Made by a program: the position numbers and the translations under genes
Notes under the pieces: generated by a model
Database searches by the model: none
What the model saw: the letters and a program-made list of their open reading frames with translations, nothing else
What the model was told of the DNA's origin: nothing
Shown: in pieces, positions 1 to 10,084 of the stretch
Numbering within the stretch: the first letter of the stretch is position 1
Layout: each line of letters opens with the position of its first letter
Source: Kiloniellaceae bacterium
Lineage (GTDB): Bacteria; Pseudomonadota; Alphaproteobacteria; Kiloniellales; J153
NCBI GenBank assembly: GCA_021776055.1
Contig: JAJFGP010000067.1
Location: 1-64,000, forward strand
DNA: 64,000 nt
Direction of reading: 5' to 3'

Positions 1-1067
1 CCCATGACCCGGTCGGTCTGGGTATCGTCCACCATGGCGCCGATCTGGGTCGCCGGGTCCAGCGGATCGCCCACGCGCATGGACTTGCCGACCTGCATGA
101 CCTTTTCCAGCAACCTGTCCTTCACCGACTCCTCGACCAACAGGCGCGAGCCGGCGTTACACACCTCGCCCTGGTTGAAGAAGATGCCCCAGGCCGCTGC
201 TTCAGCCGCCGCGTCCAGGTCCGGTGCATCGGCCATGATGATGTTCGGCGTCTTGCCGCCGCATTCCAGGCCGACCCGCTTCATGTTCGACTCGCCGGCA
301 TATTTGAGGAAGTACTTGCCGACCTCGGCCGACCCCGTGAAGGCGATGGCGTCCACGTCCATGTGGCGGCCGAGGGCCTGACCGGCGGTCTCGCCCATGC
401 CCGGCACCACACCGATAACGCCGTCGGGTATACCCGCCTCCGCGGCCAGCTCCGCAACGCGGATCATGGTCAGCGGTGATTGCTCCGCCGGCTTGACGAT
501 GATCGAGTTCCCGGTGGCCAACGCCGGGCCTATCTTCCAGGCCGCCATGAGCAGCGGGAAATTCCACGGCACCACGGCGCCGACAACGCCGACCGGTTCC
601 CGAGTGATGGTGACCACCGCGTTGTGCGGCGACGGGGCGACCTCGTCATAGACCTTATCGACGGCCTCGGCGTACCAGCGGATGCACTTGACCACCGCTG
701 GAATGTCGATGGCGGCGGAATCCCGGATCGGCTTGCCCATGTCCAGGGTTTCCAGCAGCGCCAGTTCGGTCGCGTGCCGCTCGATCAACTCAGCGAAACG
801 GAACAGCACCCGCTTGCGGCTGCTCGGCGCTTGGTGGCTCCAGCGCCCATCCTCGAAGGCGCGGCGGGCGGCCTTGACCGCGCGGTCGACGTCCTCCTTG
901 TCGCACGCGGCGACCTGGGCCAGGACCTTGCCGTTCACCGGGCTGACACAATCGAAGGTCTCGCCACTGGCGGCAGCCACGTACTTGCCGTCGATAAAGG
1001 CCTGACTGCGATAGGACAGGCCCTCGGCTTGGGATTTCACGGAATCGATAGACAGGGCTGCGGACAT
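1..1067 (-). CDS. Aldehyde dehydrogenase (PuuC-like), partial, runs off the left edge
   Basis: Minus-strand reading from ATG at 1067 gives MSAALSIDSVKSQAEGLSYRSQAFIDGKY...VVPWNFPLLMAAWKIGPALATGN...VGLECGGKTPNIIM...FFNQGEVCNAGSR; ALDH active-site motifs, closest by recall to gamma-glutamyl-aminobutyraldehyde dehydrogenases. Not in the ORF track because no stop lies in the window. Confidence 0.9.
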   Translation of the reverse strand, partial: MSAALSIDSVKSQAEGLSYRSQAFIDGKYVAAASGETFDCVSPVNGKVLAQVAACDKEDVDRAVKAARRAFEDGRWSHQAPSSRKRVLFRFAELIERHATELALLETLDMGKPIRDSAAIDIPAVVKCIRWYAEAVDKVYDEVAPSPHNAVVTITREPVGVVGAVVPWNFPLLMAAWKIGPALATGNSIIVKPAEQSPLTMIRVAELAAEAGIPDGVIGVVPGMGETAGQALGRHMDVDAIAFTGSAEVGKYFLKYAGESNMKRVGLECGGKTPNIIMADAPDLDAAAEAAAWGIFFNQGEVCNAGSRLLVEESVKDRLLEKVMQVGKSMRVGDPLDPATQIGAMVDDTQTDRVM

Positions 1068-1232
1068 GGCGGATAGCTCCAATTTACGCTGGTGGGGCGG
1101 CCCATGGGGCCTTTCGCGAAGCTTAACTCCGCCCCCGCTACCCCGGCAAGCGTAGTAGGAAGGCCAATCTTCACCCATGACACAGCCGCTTTGGCGTATT
1201 ATGACAGGGCTTCGTGAGAGCCTAGTCGATGT

Positions 1233-1308
1233 GCCGGGTTAGCTCAGTTGGTAGAGCGCTGGTTTTGTAAACCAGATGTCGCGGGTTCGAATCCTGCACC
1301 CGGCACCA
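1233..1308 (+). tRNA. tRNA-Thr (anticodon TGT), CCA encoded
   Basis: GCCGGGT/ACCCGGC acceptor stem, GCTCAGTTGGTAGAGC D-arm, CTGGT-TTTGTAA-ACCAG anticodon arm, GCGGGTTCGAATCCTGC T-arm, terminal CCA; 76 nt. Confidence 0.97.
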
Positions 1309-1326
1309 CCTCCCTCCAAATACAAG

Positions 1327-1350
1327 AAGGCCCGCCGTTGGGCGGGCCTT
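1327..1350. terminator. Hairpin terminator between tRNA-Thr and the convergent cold-shock gene
   Basis: AAGGCCCGCC-GTTG-GGCGGGCCTT, perfect 10-bp stem. Confidence 0.75.
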
Positions 1351-1389
1351 CTGTCGTGGTCGTTGGACCACGGTTTCCGTGGCGCAGCC

Positions 1390-1599
1390 TTATTCGGCGA
1401 GCGACAGGTTCTCGGCCGACGACTTGCCGTTTTGGCCATGCTGCAGTTCGTACTGCACCCGCTGGCCTTCGCGTAGGCCCGGCAGGCCGGCGCGCTCTAC
1501 AGCCGAAATGTGGACGAAGGCGTCAGCGGTGCCGTCCTCGGGCGTAATGAAGCCATAGCCCTTGACGGAGTTGAACCACTTAACGGTTCCTGTGATCAT
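1390..1599 (-). CDS. Cold-shock protein (CspA family)
   Basis: MITGTVKWFNSVKGYGFITPEDGTADAFVHISAVERAGLPGLREGQRVQYEL; the longer ORF to 1704 is an upstream extension. Confidence 0.95.
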   Translation of the reverse strand: MITGTVKWFNSVKGYGFITPEDGTADAFVHISAVERAGLPGLREGQRVQYELQHGQNGKSSAENLSLAE

Positions 1600-1818
1600 A
1601 GATTCGTTCCTAGTCAATGTTGTACGACCATGCGCGCCGCGTGCGTGCATGGGTCTCAGCTCGCCGAAATCCGAAGGAAGCTGTAGCCCGGTCGGCGAGA
1701 CCAAGCCCTAGTCGTCGGATCTTTGAGAAGTGACCCCGGAATTATAGGCAGCAGCCTGTCCGGCCGCAACGGGAATCACCCCGGTATTTGAGGGACTTTA
1801 AGGGCTTAGGAGGCGGTT

Positions 1819-3384
1819 TTACGCCGCCGCGGGCTTGGCCGTGCTGGTCTCGTAGAGCTTTTCGCCGGTGCCCTTATCCACGCCGGCCAGGACCACGTCA
1901 TAGCCCCACAGGCGGCGAACCTGGGCGATCACCCCGTCGCGGCCCTTCTCCGAAAGGTGGATACCGTCATGCACCTGGTGTTGCAGGTGCAAGCATCGGT
2001 CACCGCCCATGTCCACGGCCACGACCTGCACATCCGGCTCGATCAGGGCCAGATCGTAATTTCGCGCCAAGGCCGTGCGTACCAGCTTGTAGCCGCGCTC
2101 GTCATGGATGCTATCGACCATGACGTGTTGTTTCTCGGCCTCGTCGACGCAGAGGAAGAGCTTCAATTTGCGGATCAGATGCGGGCTCAAATACTGCTGA
2201 ATGAAGGATTCGTCGCGGTAGTTTGCCCAGGCGTCCTTGAGGGTCCCGCGCCAGTCGTCGTTGCCGGCGATCTCGGGGAACCACGTGCGGTCTTCCTCGG
2301 TCGGCTCGGTGCAGATCCGCTTGATATCTTCCATCATGGCAAGCCCTAGGGCATAGGGGTTGATGCCACTGTACCGCTTATCGTCGAAGCCGGGCTGAAA
2401 GACCACGTTGGAATGGCTGTGCAGGATCTCCAACATGGCCCCATCGGTTAGCAGGCCATCGTCATAGAGCCGGTTCATGATGTAGTAATGCACAAAAGTC
2501 GCGCAGCCTTCGTTCATCACCTTGGTCTGTTTCTGCGGATAAAAATACTGGGCGATGTTCCGCACGATTCGCAGAATCTCGCGTTGCCAGGTCTCCAGGA
2601 CCGGGCTATTTTTTTCCAAGAAATACAGCAGGTTCTCTTCCGGCAGCTTGAGCCGGCGGGCGCTTTCGGTTTCTTCCTCGATTTTTTCTTCCTCGGCAGT
2701 GTCACCGTCGCCGTTTTTTGTCGGTACGGTCCGCCAGATATCCTGAAAGTTCCGCTCTTCGTAGCGTATCCGCTCCTGTTCCCGCTCTGCTTGATCCCGC
2801 TTGCTGAGCCTTGCGGGGCGGTTGTAGCGAAACACCCCGTGGTCCATCAGGGCATGCGCGGCATCAAGGATCTCCTCGACCGCGGCGGGGCCACAGCGTT
2901 CCTCGCACTTGGCGATGTAGCTTTTCGCGAACTGCAGGTATTCGAGAATACCGTCCGCGTCGGTCCACTGGCGGAACAGGTAATTGTTGCGGAAAAAATG
3001 ATTGTGACCGAACGCGGCGTGCGCCATCACCAGGGCCTGAAGGGCCATGGTATTTTCTTCCATATTGTAGCTGATGCACGGGTTCGAGTTGATGACGATC
3101 TCGTAAGCCAGGCCGGTGAAGCCCTTGCGGTACATATTCTCTTCACGCAGGAAGTGCTTTCCGAACGACCAGTGCGGGTACATCAACGGCATGCCGATCG
3201 ACGAATAGGCATCGAGCATCTGTTCCGACGAAATGATCTCGATCTGATTGGTGTAGACCTCCAGGCCAAGATCGTTGAGCGCCACGTCTTCGATCGCGGC
3301 ATAGGCCTGACGCAGCTTTTCGAAGGTCCATTCGGACCCTTCGAACAGGGGCTCCACCTTTTTCTTCTTTGACTTGCGCGTCAC
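1819..3384 (-). CDS. SpoVR/YcgB family protein
   Basis: SpoVR-type sequence (WTFEKLRQAYAAIEDVALNDLGLEVYTNQIEIISSEQMLDAYSSIGMPLMYPHWSFGK...); GTG start at 3384 overlaps the upstream DUF444 stop. Confidence 0.93.
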   Translation of the reverse strand: MTRKSKKKKVEPLFEGSEWTFEKLRQAYAAIEDVALNDLGLEVYTNQIEIISSEQMLDAYSSIGMPLMYPHWSFGKHFLREENMYRKGFTGLAYEIVINSNPCISYNMEENTMALQALVMAHAAFGHNHFFRNNYLFRQWTDADGILEYLQFAKSYIAKCEERCGPAAVEEILDAAHALMDHGVFRYNRPARLSKRDQAEREQERIRYEERNFQDIWRTVPTKNGDGDTAEEEKIEEETESARRLKLPEENLLYFLEKNSPVLETWQREILRIVRNIAQYFYPQKQTKVMNEGCATFVHYYIMNRLYDDGLLTDGAMLEILHSHSNVVFQPGFDDKRYSGINPYALGLAMMEDIKRICTEPTEEDRTWFPEIAGNDDWRGTLKDAWANYRDESFIQQYLSPHLIRKLKLFLCVDEAEKQHVMVDSIHDERGYKLVRTALARNYDLALIEPDVQVVAVDMGGDRCLHLQHQVHDGIHLSEKGRDGVIAQVRRLWGYDVVLAGVDKGTGEKLYETSTAKPAAA

Positions 3385-4706
3385 GGCCGCACCGCCGTCT
3401 TGTCTGATTGCTTGGCGAATAGCTCGCGGAATACCGGATAGATGTCGCCAGGCTTGGCGATCCTCTTCATGGCGAAATTCGGCCAGGCCTCCGCCACTGT
3501 CCGGTAGGCCTGCCACAACGCGGCGCCGTTTTGCATGTTGCGGAATATTTCCGTCTCGCGCTCATCCAGGATCTCGACGTAGGCGTAGTACTGGCACAGC
3601 GGCATGACCTCCTGGGCCAGCATGGTGATGCACTTGTCCGTATCACCGGCATGGTTCTCGCCGTCCGAGGCCTGCGCCCCGTAGATGTTCCACTCGCTTG
3701 TTGGATACCGGTCGCGGATCACCTTCAGCATCTCGACCAACGCCGTGCTGACCACGGTGCCGCCGGTCTCCTGGCTATAGAAGAAAGTGTCTTCGTCCAC
3801 CTCTTGCGCCTCGTGAGTGTGGCGGATGAAAATCACGTCAATCTGCTTGTAGCGGCGGTTGAGAAACAGGTGCAGGAGAATGAAGAAACGCTTGGCCAAT
3901 TCCTTCTCGCGCTCGCCCATCGATCCCGACACATCCATGAGGCAGAGCATCACCGCCTTGGTGTTCGGTTCCGGCTTGGGCGCGTAGTTGTTGTAGCGGA
4001 TGTCGACCGGGTCGATGTAAGGCACCCAGCGCTTCCTGCGCAGCACATCCTTGAGAGATTCGCGCAAGACTTCGAGGCGGGCGAGTTCCTCGGCACTTGG
4101 TTTCGTCTTGTTGTCCAGCGCCGCGATCTCATCTTCCAGATCAGTGATCTCGGTCTGCTTCGGGCGCTTGAGTGCCAACCGGCGTCCCAGGCTTTTGCAC
4201 ATGGTGCGCAGGACGTTGAGGTTGGTAGGGGTGCCGGTGGCCGTATGGCCGGTCCGGCGCATCTTGTAGGTGATTACCTCGCGCAGATTGGTTTTCACCA
4301 AATCCGGCAGCTCGAGATCTTCGAAGAATAGGTCGAGGAATTCTTCCCGGGTCAGGGCAAAGCGGAATTCGTCCTCGCCCTCGCCGCTGTCCGAGCCTTT
4401 CTTACCGCCCTTGCCCTGGCCGCCCCCCTCCGGCTTTTCGATCTGGTCGCCGGGGCGAAATTCCTTGTTGCCGTTGAAGACCCGTTCGCGACGGCCACCG
4501 CTGCTGGCGTGGCGGAAGCGAGGCTCGTCGATACCCTTGGTCGGGATCGATATCTCTTCGCCGTTGGCTATATCGGAGAGCTTGCGCTCCTTGATCGACT
4601 TTTCGACGACCTCCTTGATGCGCGCCCGCGCCCGCCGCATGAAGCGCTGGCGGTTACCGAGGCTCTTGTCCTTCGGGTTCTGTCGGCGATCGATAAAATG
4701 GAACAC
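3381..4706 (-). CDS. YeaH/YhbH family protein (DUF444, vWA-like)
   Basis: MFHFIDRRQNPKDKSLGNRQRFMRRARARIKEVV...LCLMDVSGSMGEREKELAKRFFILLHLFL; between PrkA and SpoVR homologs. Confidence 0.93.
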   Translation of the reverse strand: MFHFIDRRQNPKDKSLGNRQRFMRRARARIKEVVEKSIKERKLSDIANGEEISIPTKGIDEPRFRHASSGGRRERVFNGNKEFRPGDQIEKPEGGGQGKGGKKGSDSGEGEDEFRFALTREEFLDLFFEDLELPDLVKTNLREVITYKMRRTGHTATGTPTNLNVLRTMCKSLGRRLALKRPKQTEITDLEDEIAALDNKTKPSAEELARLEVLRESLKDVLRRKRWVPYIDPVDIRYNNYAPKPEPNTKAVMLCLMDVSGSMGEREKELAKRFFILLHLFLNRRYKQIDVIFIRHTHEAQEVDEDTFFYSQETGGTVVSTALVEMLKVIRDRYPTSEWNIYGAQASDGENHAGDTDKCITMLAQEVMPLCQYYAYVEILDERETEIFRNMQNGAALWQAYRTVAEAWPNFAMKRIAKPGDIYPVFRELFAKQSDKTAVRP

Positions 4707-4725
4707 CGCAATCGCCTATGGTTTG

Positions 4726-6660
4726 CTATCCGGCTTTGTTGACACGCATGTACCACTCGACCAGCCGGCGGACCTGCCGCTCGGTATAGCCGCGATTGAC
4801 CATGCGGTTAACGAAATCGTCGTGCTTTTCTTCCGAATCCTTGTCCCGCTTGGTGCCGAAGCCGATGACCGGCAGCAGGTCCTCGACATGGCTGAACATG
4901 CGTTTTTCGATCACCTCGCGTAGCTTTTCGTAACTGGTCCACGATGGGTTGTGCCCGTCGTTCTGGGACCGCGCGCGCAGCGTGAACTTGACGACCTCGT
5001 TACGGAAGTCCTTCGGGTTGGCGATGCCGGCCGGCTTTTCGACCTTCGAAAGCTCGGCGTCCAGCACGGAACGGTCGAAGAGTTGGCCGGTGTCCGGGTC
5101 TTTGTAGTCCTGCTCCTCGATCCAGGCGTCCGCGTAGGCGATGTAGCGATCGAACAGGTTCTGCCCATATTCCGTATAGGATTCGAGATAGGCTTTTTGA
5201 ATCTCATGACCGATGAATTCGGCATAGCGCGGTGCCAGCTCGGACTTGATGAATTCCAGGTATTTGGCCTCGATGTCGTCGGCGTATTGCTCGCGCTTGA
5301 TGGCGTGCTCCAGCACGTACATCAGATGCACCGGATCGGCGGCAACCTCTTTGGTGTCGTGATTAAAGGTCTGCGACAGAACCTTGAAGGCGAAGCGCGT
5401 GCTCACCCCGTTCATGGCCTCGTCGACACCGGCGGTATCCCGGTATTCCTGCACCGACTTGGCCTTCGGATCGGTGTCTTTCAGATTCTCGCCGTCGTAG
5501 ACCCGCATTTTCGAGAACAAGGTGGAATTCTCGTGCTCGCGCAAACGCGTGAGGGTGCAGAAACGGCTGAGCATGGTCAACGTATCGGGGGCGCAGGGCG
5601 CCTCGCCCAAATCGCTCTCGCGCAACAGCTTCTGATAGATTTCCGCTTCCTCGGTGACGCGCAGGCAATACGGCACCTTGATGACGCAGATACGGTCGAG
5701 GAAGGCCTCGTTGTTCTTATTCGCCTTGAACTGCTGCCACTCCGCCTCGTTGGAGTGGGCCAGGACGACGCCCTGATACGGGAAGGCCCCGAAACTTTCC
5801 GTCCCCAGATAGTTCTCTTCCTGGGTGGCGGTCAGCAGCGGATGCAGCACCTTGATCGGCGCTTTGAACATCTCGACGAATTCGAGCATGCCCTGAGTCG
5901 TGCGGTTCAAACCGCCGGAGTGACTGTACGCATCCGGATCGTTCTGGCTGTAGTGTTCCAGTTTGCGGATGTCGACCTTGCCGACAAGGGCGGAGATGTC
6001 CTGGTTGTTCTCGTCGCCCGGCTCGGTCTTGGCAACGCCGATCTGGCGCAGCTTGGAGGGTCGTAGCTTGACCACCGAGAACTTGGAGATATCGCCACCG
6101 AACTCGTCCAGACGCTTGGCCGCCCAGGGCGAGATCATACCGGTCAGGCGCCGGCCGGCGATGCCGTATTTGTCTTCCAACACTTCGCCCATGCGCACGG
6201 GATCGAACAGGCCCAACGGTGACTCGAAGACCGGGCTGATCTGATCGCCGGCCTTGAGAACGTAGATCGGCTCCTTCTCCATGAGACGCTTCAGGCACTC
6301 CGCAATGGACGACTTGCCGCCACCGACCGGGCCAAGCAGGTAGAGAATCTGTTTACGCTCTTCCAACCCCTGCGCGGCGTACTGGAAGTAGCCGACGATG
6401 CGCTCGATGGTATCCTCCATTCCGTAGAAACCTTGGAACGACGGATAGCGCTTGATGGTGCGGTTGAGGAAGATGCGGCCGAGGCGTGGATCGTTGCTGG
6501 TATCGACCAATTCCGGCTCGCCGATAGCAGCGATCATGCGCTCGGCAGCGCTGGCGTAGAATTTGGGATCGTCGCGACAGCCGGAGAGATAATCGCGCAG
6601 CGTTATCTCCTCATGCTTCTCCTGGCTATAATTCTCCGAGAAGAGTTCCAAGACGTCCAT
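4726..6660 (-). CDS. prkA: PrkA family serine protein kinase (YeaG-like)
   Basis: Full-length 644 aa; YLLGPVGGGKSSIAECLKRLMEKEP Walker A and PrkA-type sequence. Confidence 0.94.
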   Translation of the reverse strand: MDVLELFSENYSQEKHEEITLRDYLSGCRDDPKFYASAAERMIAAIGEPELVDTSNDPRLGRIFLNRTIKRYPSFQGFYGMEDTIERIVGYFQYAAQGLEERKQILYLLGPVGGGKSSIAECLKRLMEKEPIYVLKAGDQISPVFESPLGLFDPVRMGEVLEDKYGIAGRRLTGMISPWAAKRLDEFGGDISKFSVVKLRPSKLRQIGVAKTEPGDENNQDISALVGKVDIRKLEHYSQNDPDAYSHSGGLNRTTQGMLEFVEMFKAPIKVLHPLLTATQEENYLGTESFGAFPYQGVVLAHSNEAEWQQFKANKNNEAFLDRICVIKVPYCLRVTEEAEIYQKLLRESDLGEAPCAPDTLTMLSRFCTLTRLREHENSTLFSKMRVYDGENLKDTDPKAKSVQEYRDTAGVDEAMNGVSTRFAFKVLSQTFNHDTKEVAADPVHLMYVLEHAIKREQYADDIEAKYLEFIKSELAPRYAEFIGHEIQKAYLESYTEYGQNLFDRYIAYADAWIEEQDYKDPDTGQLFDRSVLDAELSKVEKPAGIANPKDFRNEVVKFTLRARSQNDGHNPSWTSYEKLREVIEKRMFSHVEDLLPVIGFGTKRDKDSEEKHDDFVNRMVNRGYTERQVRRLVEWYMRVNKAG

Positions 6661-6843
6661 GGTCGATTCCTATCCCAGGTTCAGGGCAGTTGGTCGATTT
6701 CCACAACCACAGGCCACCATACGAGCACAGGGTTAACAGGTCCTTGACCATACTCACGGAAGGCCACCCAGGGCAGCCCACCGCCCCGTTGCAACTAACG
6801 GGCGTATATCTATAAGGACAACAGTCTTAGGGGCGGAGAGCCG

Positions 6844-7293
6844 TCAAACAACCAAAACCGAGCCCAAGTGCGCGGCTAGGTCATGGACCGGGACGTGGGT
6901 TAGGTCTTTGTTCAGCTCGCCTATCACTTTTGCGCGCGTGGCGTCTGTTAGCTCGGTCCGCAGATTGCCGAGGGCTTTCGGTGGCGCTACCACGACCAGA
7001 CGGTCGAATTCACCCCGCTTGGCGGCGCCATCCAGGTATGCCGCAAGCCGGTGATGAAAGGCCCGCTGCTCGTGCGCGTGCGGATCGGTGCGCGGCTCCA
7101 TGCTGTGCCGCCCCTGCCCCGCCGAATCAAAGGCACGGCCGGGTTTATCGCTGACGATCTCCCGGCTGGGCACGTTCACACCCTCGAATTCCTTATCCGG
7201 GCCGGGCTTTACGCCGCGCCCTGGTCCGTCGTTAAGCAGAATGCGCGCGCGGGCGCCGTCGGCGATTAAAATCCAAGTCTTGATGGGTTTCAT
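6844..7293 (-). CDS. Host attachment protein family
   Basis: MKPIKTWILIADGARARILLNDGPGRG...HHRLAAYLDGAAKRGEFDRLVVVAPPKALGNLR...; family resemblance by recall. Confidence 0.75.
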   Translation of the reverse strand: MKPIKTWILIADGARARILLNDGPGRGVKPGPDKEFEGVNVPSREIVSDKPGRAFDSAGQGRHSMEPRTDPHAHEQRAFHHRLAAYLDGAAKRGEFDRLVVVAPPKALGNLRTELTDATRAKVIGELNKDLTHVPVHDLAAHLGSVLVV

Positions 7294-7415
7294 GGCCCCT
7301 CCGTCGTTCCCGGAAAGGTGAACGGGTATCCCGAGTCTCATATAGGCATACCCGGCGCCGCCGTGCCTTTGACGTGCATCAATGCACTGCTCGGCAATGC
7401 TGCTACGATACGCTC

Positions 7416-9014
7416 ATGACTGTAGCCGGGCAAAGTGCGCAAACGCCCAGTGCAAACCTTTCGCACCTTGGTGGCGATGGGCAAAGCGAGGTAGCAGCGT
7501 TCCTGGCTGACCCGTCGGTCCACGGCGAAAAATGTGCGCGCGTGGAACGGATCGACACGCACGGCGCCATGGTCTTCCTCGCCGGCGACCGCGCCTACAA
7601 GGTCAAGCGCGCGGTTCGCTTTCCCTATATGGATTTTTCCACCTTGGAATTGCGGCGCTGGGCCTGCCGCCGCGAGGTCGAGTTCAACCGGCGCACCGCC
7701 CCCGAGCTGTACATCGGCGCCATGGCCATTACCCGCGAGGCCGATGGGGCGCTAGCCCTGGGCGGCTCCGGCGAAGCGGTCGAATGGGCGGTCGTCATGC
7801 GCCGGTTCCCACAAGAGGCACTGGGCGACCGCCTGGCGCAGGCGGGGCGATTGACGCTCGACCTGGCCCGCGCCCTAGCCGATGAAGTCGCCGCGTTTCA
7901 TGACCGCGCCGAGCCGAAACCCGCGGCGACCAGCGGCGGTGCGGCGGGCCTGCGGGCGGTCATGGACGAGAACTTTGCCGAGCTGCGCCAGCGGCCCGAC
8001 CTGTTCCCCGCCGCCGAAGTCGACGATCTTGCCACCGTGGCGGGCGAACACCTGGCGCGGGTCGCCGGGTTACTCGACGACCGGCTGGCCAAGGGCCTGG
8101 TACGCCACTGTCACGGCGACTTGCACTTGCGCAATATCTGCATCGTCAATGGCCGGCCCCGGATCTTCGATTGTATCGAGTTCAACGATGACATCGCCTG
8201 TATCGACGTGCTCTACGATTTGGCCTTCCTGCTCATGGATTTGGAGCATCGGGGCCTGCGGCCCCATGCCAACCTCATTCTCAACCGCTACCTGCAGCAC
8301 CGCGACGATGTGACTGGGCTGGCGGCATTACCCTTGTTCCTCTCGACCCGCGCCACCGTACGCGCCAAGGTCAGCGTCAGTGTCGCCGATAGCCAGACGG
8401 ATCCGGAGGTAGCCCGCCGTTTATGCGATGAAGCGACCGGCTATTTCCGCGCCGCCCACGCCTTGTTGCAGCCGGTGGCGCCATGCCTGGTGGCCATCGG
8501 TGGGCTATCGGGCACTGGAAAGACATGCCTGGCGCGGGAGCTGGCACCTGGCCTGGGTGCGCCGCCTGGCGCTCTGCACTTACGCAGTGATGTGTTACGC
8601 AAATCGTACCATGGCATCGATGAACTACACCGCCTGCCCCCGTCCGCCTATGGCGCCACACAGACAGCCGAGGTCTACGCCCGCCTCACCGACCACGCCA
8701 AAGCAGGACTAACCGCCGGGCGCGCGGTTATCGCCGATGCGGTCTATGCGTCTTCGGCGGAGCGTGCCGCCATCGAGGCGGTCGCCCGTGAGCTAGGTGT
8801 CCACTTTGTCGGGATCTGGCTGGAGGCGCCGGCCGAGCAAATCGTCGGCCGAGTCGCGGGTCGCCGGGGCGATGCCTCGGATGCCACCCCCGCCGTCGTG
8901 CGGCAGCAATTGACTTACGATCTTGGGCCGCTCACCTGGCGCCGGCTGGACGCTTCCGGTGCCCGCACGGCCATAGCCGCCGAGGCGGAGCACCTGATCA
9001 AAAACGCGAGCTAG
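7416..9014 (+). CDS. Bifunctional aminoglycoside-phosphotransferase-like / AAA ATP-binding protein
   Basis: APH-like HCHGDLHLRNICIVNGRPRIFDCIEFND followed by P-loop GGLSGTGKTCLARELAP. Confidence 0.85.
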   Translation: MTVAGQSAQTPSANLSHLGGDGQSEVAAFLADPSVHGEKCARVERIDTHGAMVFLAGDRAYKVKRAVRFPYMDFSTLELRRWACRREVEFNRRTAPELYIGAMAITREADGALALGGSGEAVEWAVVMRRFPQEALGDRLAQAGRLTLDLARALADEVAAFHDRAEPKPAATSGGAAGLRAVMDENFAELRQRPDLFPAAEVDDLATVAGEHLARVAGLLDDRLAKGLVRHCHGDLHLRNICIVNGRPRIFDCIEFNDDIACIDVLYDLAFLLMDLEHRGLRPHANLILNRYLQHRDDVTGLAALPLFLSTRATVRAKVSVSVADSQTDPEVARRLCDEATGYFRAAHALLQPVAPCLVAIGGLSGTGKTCLARELAPGLGAPPGALHLRSDVLRKSYHGIDELHRLPPSAYGATQTAEVYARLTDHAKAGLTAGRAVIADAVYASSAERAAIEAVARELGVHFVGIWLEAPAEQIVGRVAGRRGDASDATPAVVRQQLTYDLGPLTWRRLDASGARTAIAAEAEHLIKNAS

Positions 9015-9278
9015 TGTGGTGGAACGGAAATTCACCGCATCTAGGATCGCTTTTCCGGTCCTCTGGGTAGGAAGCGTCGCGCTGGCGATGCCAAAGCATC
9101 GGCGAGCGGCGGTGACGCCCTCCAGAGGGCCGGAAAAGCGACCCTTCGGGCGCCCTTGCGGGCCGCTCGGTCGTCGTTGCGCGGGCCTTGTGATGCGACA
9201 GCATCACGGCGACCCACGCGCCTAGCCGAGCAACCCGCAAGGGCGTCCCAGATACGGTGAATTTCCGTTCCACCACAC
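9014..9278. mobile_element. Palindromic MITE-like element (copy 1): perfect 24-bp TIRs, TA duplication, two internal hairpin arms
   Basis: Left end GTGTGGTGGAACGGAAATTCACCG is the exact reverse complement of the right end; flanked by TA (9012-9013, 9279-9280). Inner arms 9048-9140 (CGCTTTTCCGGTCCTCTGG/CCAGAGGGCCGGAAAAGCG) and 9151-9245 (CGCCCTTGCGGG..GCTCGG/CCGAGC..CCCGCAAGGGCG). Confidence 0.85.
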
Positions 9279-10084
9279 TAAGCCAAACGCGCGTATCCGT
9301 GCGCCTTGGCATCGTTTTCAATCTCGATAATCCGGTCGTAGGCGCCCTCCGGCAGCACCTCGGCGCCGGCAATTAGGAGCGTCTCGCGCGCCGCCGCCAG
9401 GTCGGGATCATCGACGGCCGCGAACAGGGCGGCGCGCAAGCGCTGGAGCAAATCGTCACTGGCATTGGCCCGCGTGACATAGGGCAGTCCCGGTGCATCC
9501 ACCGTCGTGCCCAGCACTCGCAAATTGGCCACCGCCGCAGGACGATGCCGGGACAACAGCGTGTGCGTCACGCAATCGACGGCGCAAGTGTCAGCCTTGC
9601 CCTCGGCGACCAGCGCCAGACTATTGGCGTGGCCACCGCTTATCACGACTTCGGAAAAGAAGCTGCCGGATCGGGCGAGCGGCGCGATCGTGCCACGCAA
9701 GGCGCTGTAGCCGGATTGAGAGTCGGGTCCGTTAGTCGCCGCAACCCGGCCACGCAGATCGTCAAGGGTGCCAGCCGTATCGTCCGCGCGCACGATCACA
9801 AGGCTGCAATACCGTGGACCTTCGCACCCAGGGCAATCGAAGCTGGGTGTCGCCACGACGCGTAATTTCCCCGCGAATTCATGCATCAACGGATAGCCGC
9901 ACGTCTGACTGAACAGCAGATCGGGCGCCAGCCAGGCCGGCTTGACGTCGTTGGCGCGGTGCAATCCGTCGGGCACATCCGCGATGCCCTCGCGCCGCAT
10001 CGCCTGGGCAAGCCCGGCCCACCAGGCATCGGTCGCCGCGGTCACGTCCGGCAGATCGTACATGGCGAGGCTGGCGACGCTCAT
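9278..10084 (-). CDS. PhnD-like phosphate/phosphonate ABC substrate-binding protein
   Basis: MSVASLAMYDLPDVTAATDAWWAGLAQAM...LLFSQTCGYPLMHEFAGKLRVVATPSFDCPGCEGPRYCSLVIVRADD... Confidence 0.8.
   Translation of the reverse strand: MSVASLAMYDLPDVTAATDAWWAGLAQAMRREGIADVPDGLHRANDVKPAWLAPDLLFSQTCGYPLMHEFAGKLRVVATPSFDCPGCEGPRYCSLVIVRADDTAGTLDDLRGRVAATNGPDSQSGYSALRGTIAPLARSGSFFSEVVISGGHANSLALVAEGKADTCAVDCVTHTLLSRHRPAAVANLRVLGTTVDAPGLPYVTRANASDDLLQRLRAALFAAVDDPDLAAARETLLIAGAEVLPEGAYDRIIEIENDAKAHGYARLA

Noticed and set aside
1239-1547. Small ORFs over the tRNA-Thr gene
   Set aside because: Translation of tRNA sequence; not coding.
4951-6066. 371-aa plus-strand ORF antisense to prkA (and 2488-3372, 3531-4331 antisense to neighbouring genes)
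   Set aside because: High-GC shadow ORFs opposite well-conserved genes; no recognisable domains.
8998-9372. ORFs at 8998-9372 (minus) and 9016-9225 (plus) crossing the palindromic element
   Set aside because: They read through inverted-repeat arms; low-complexity basic translations with no domain.
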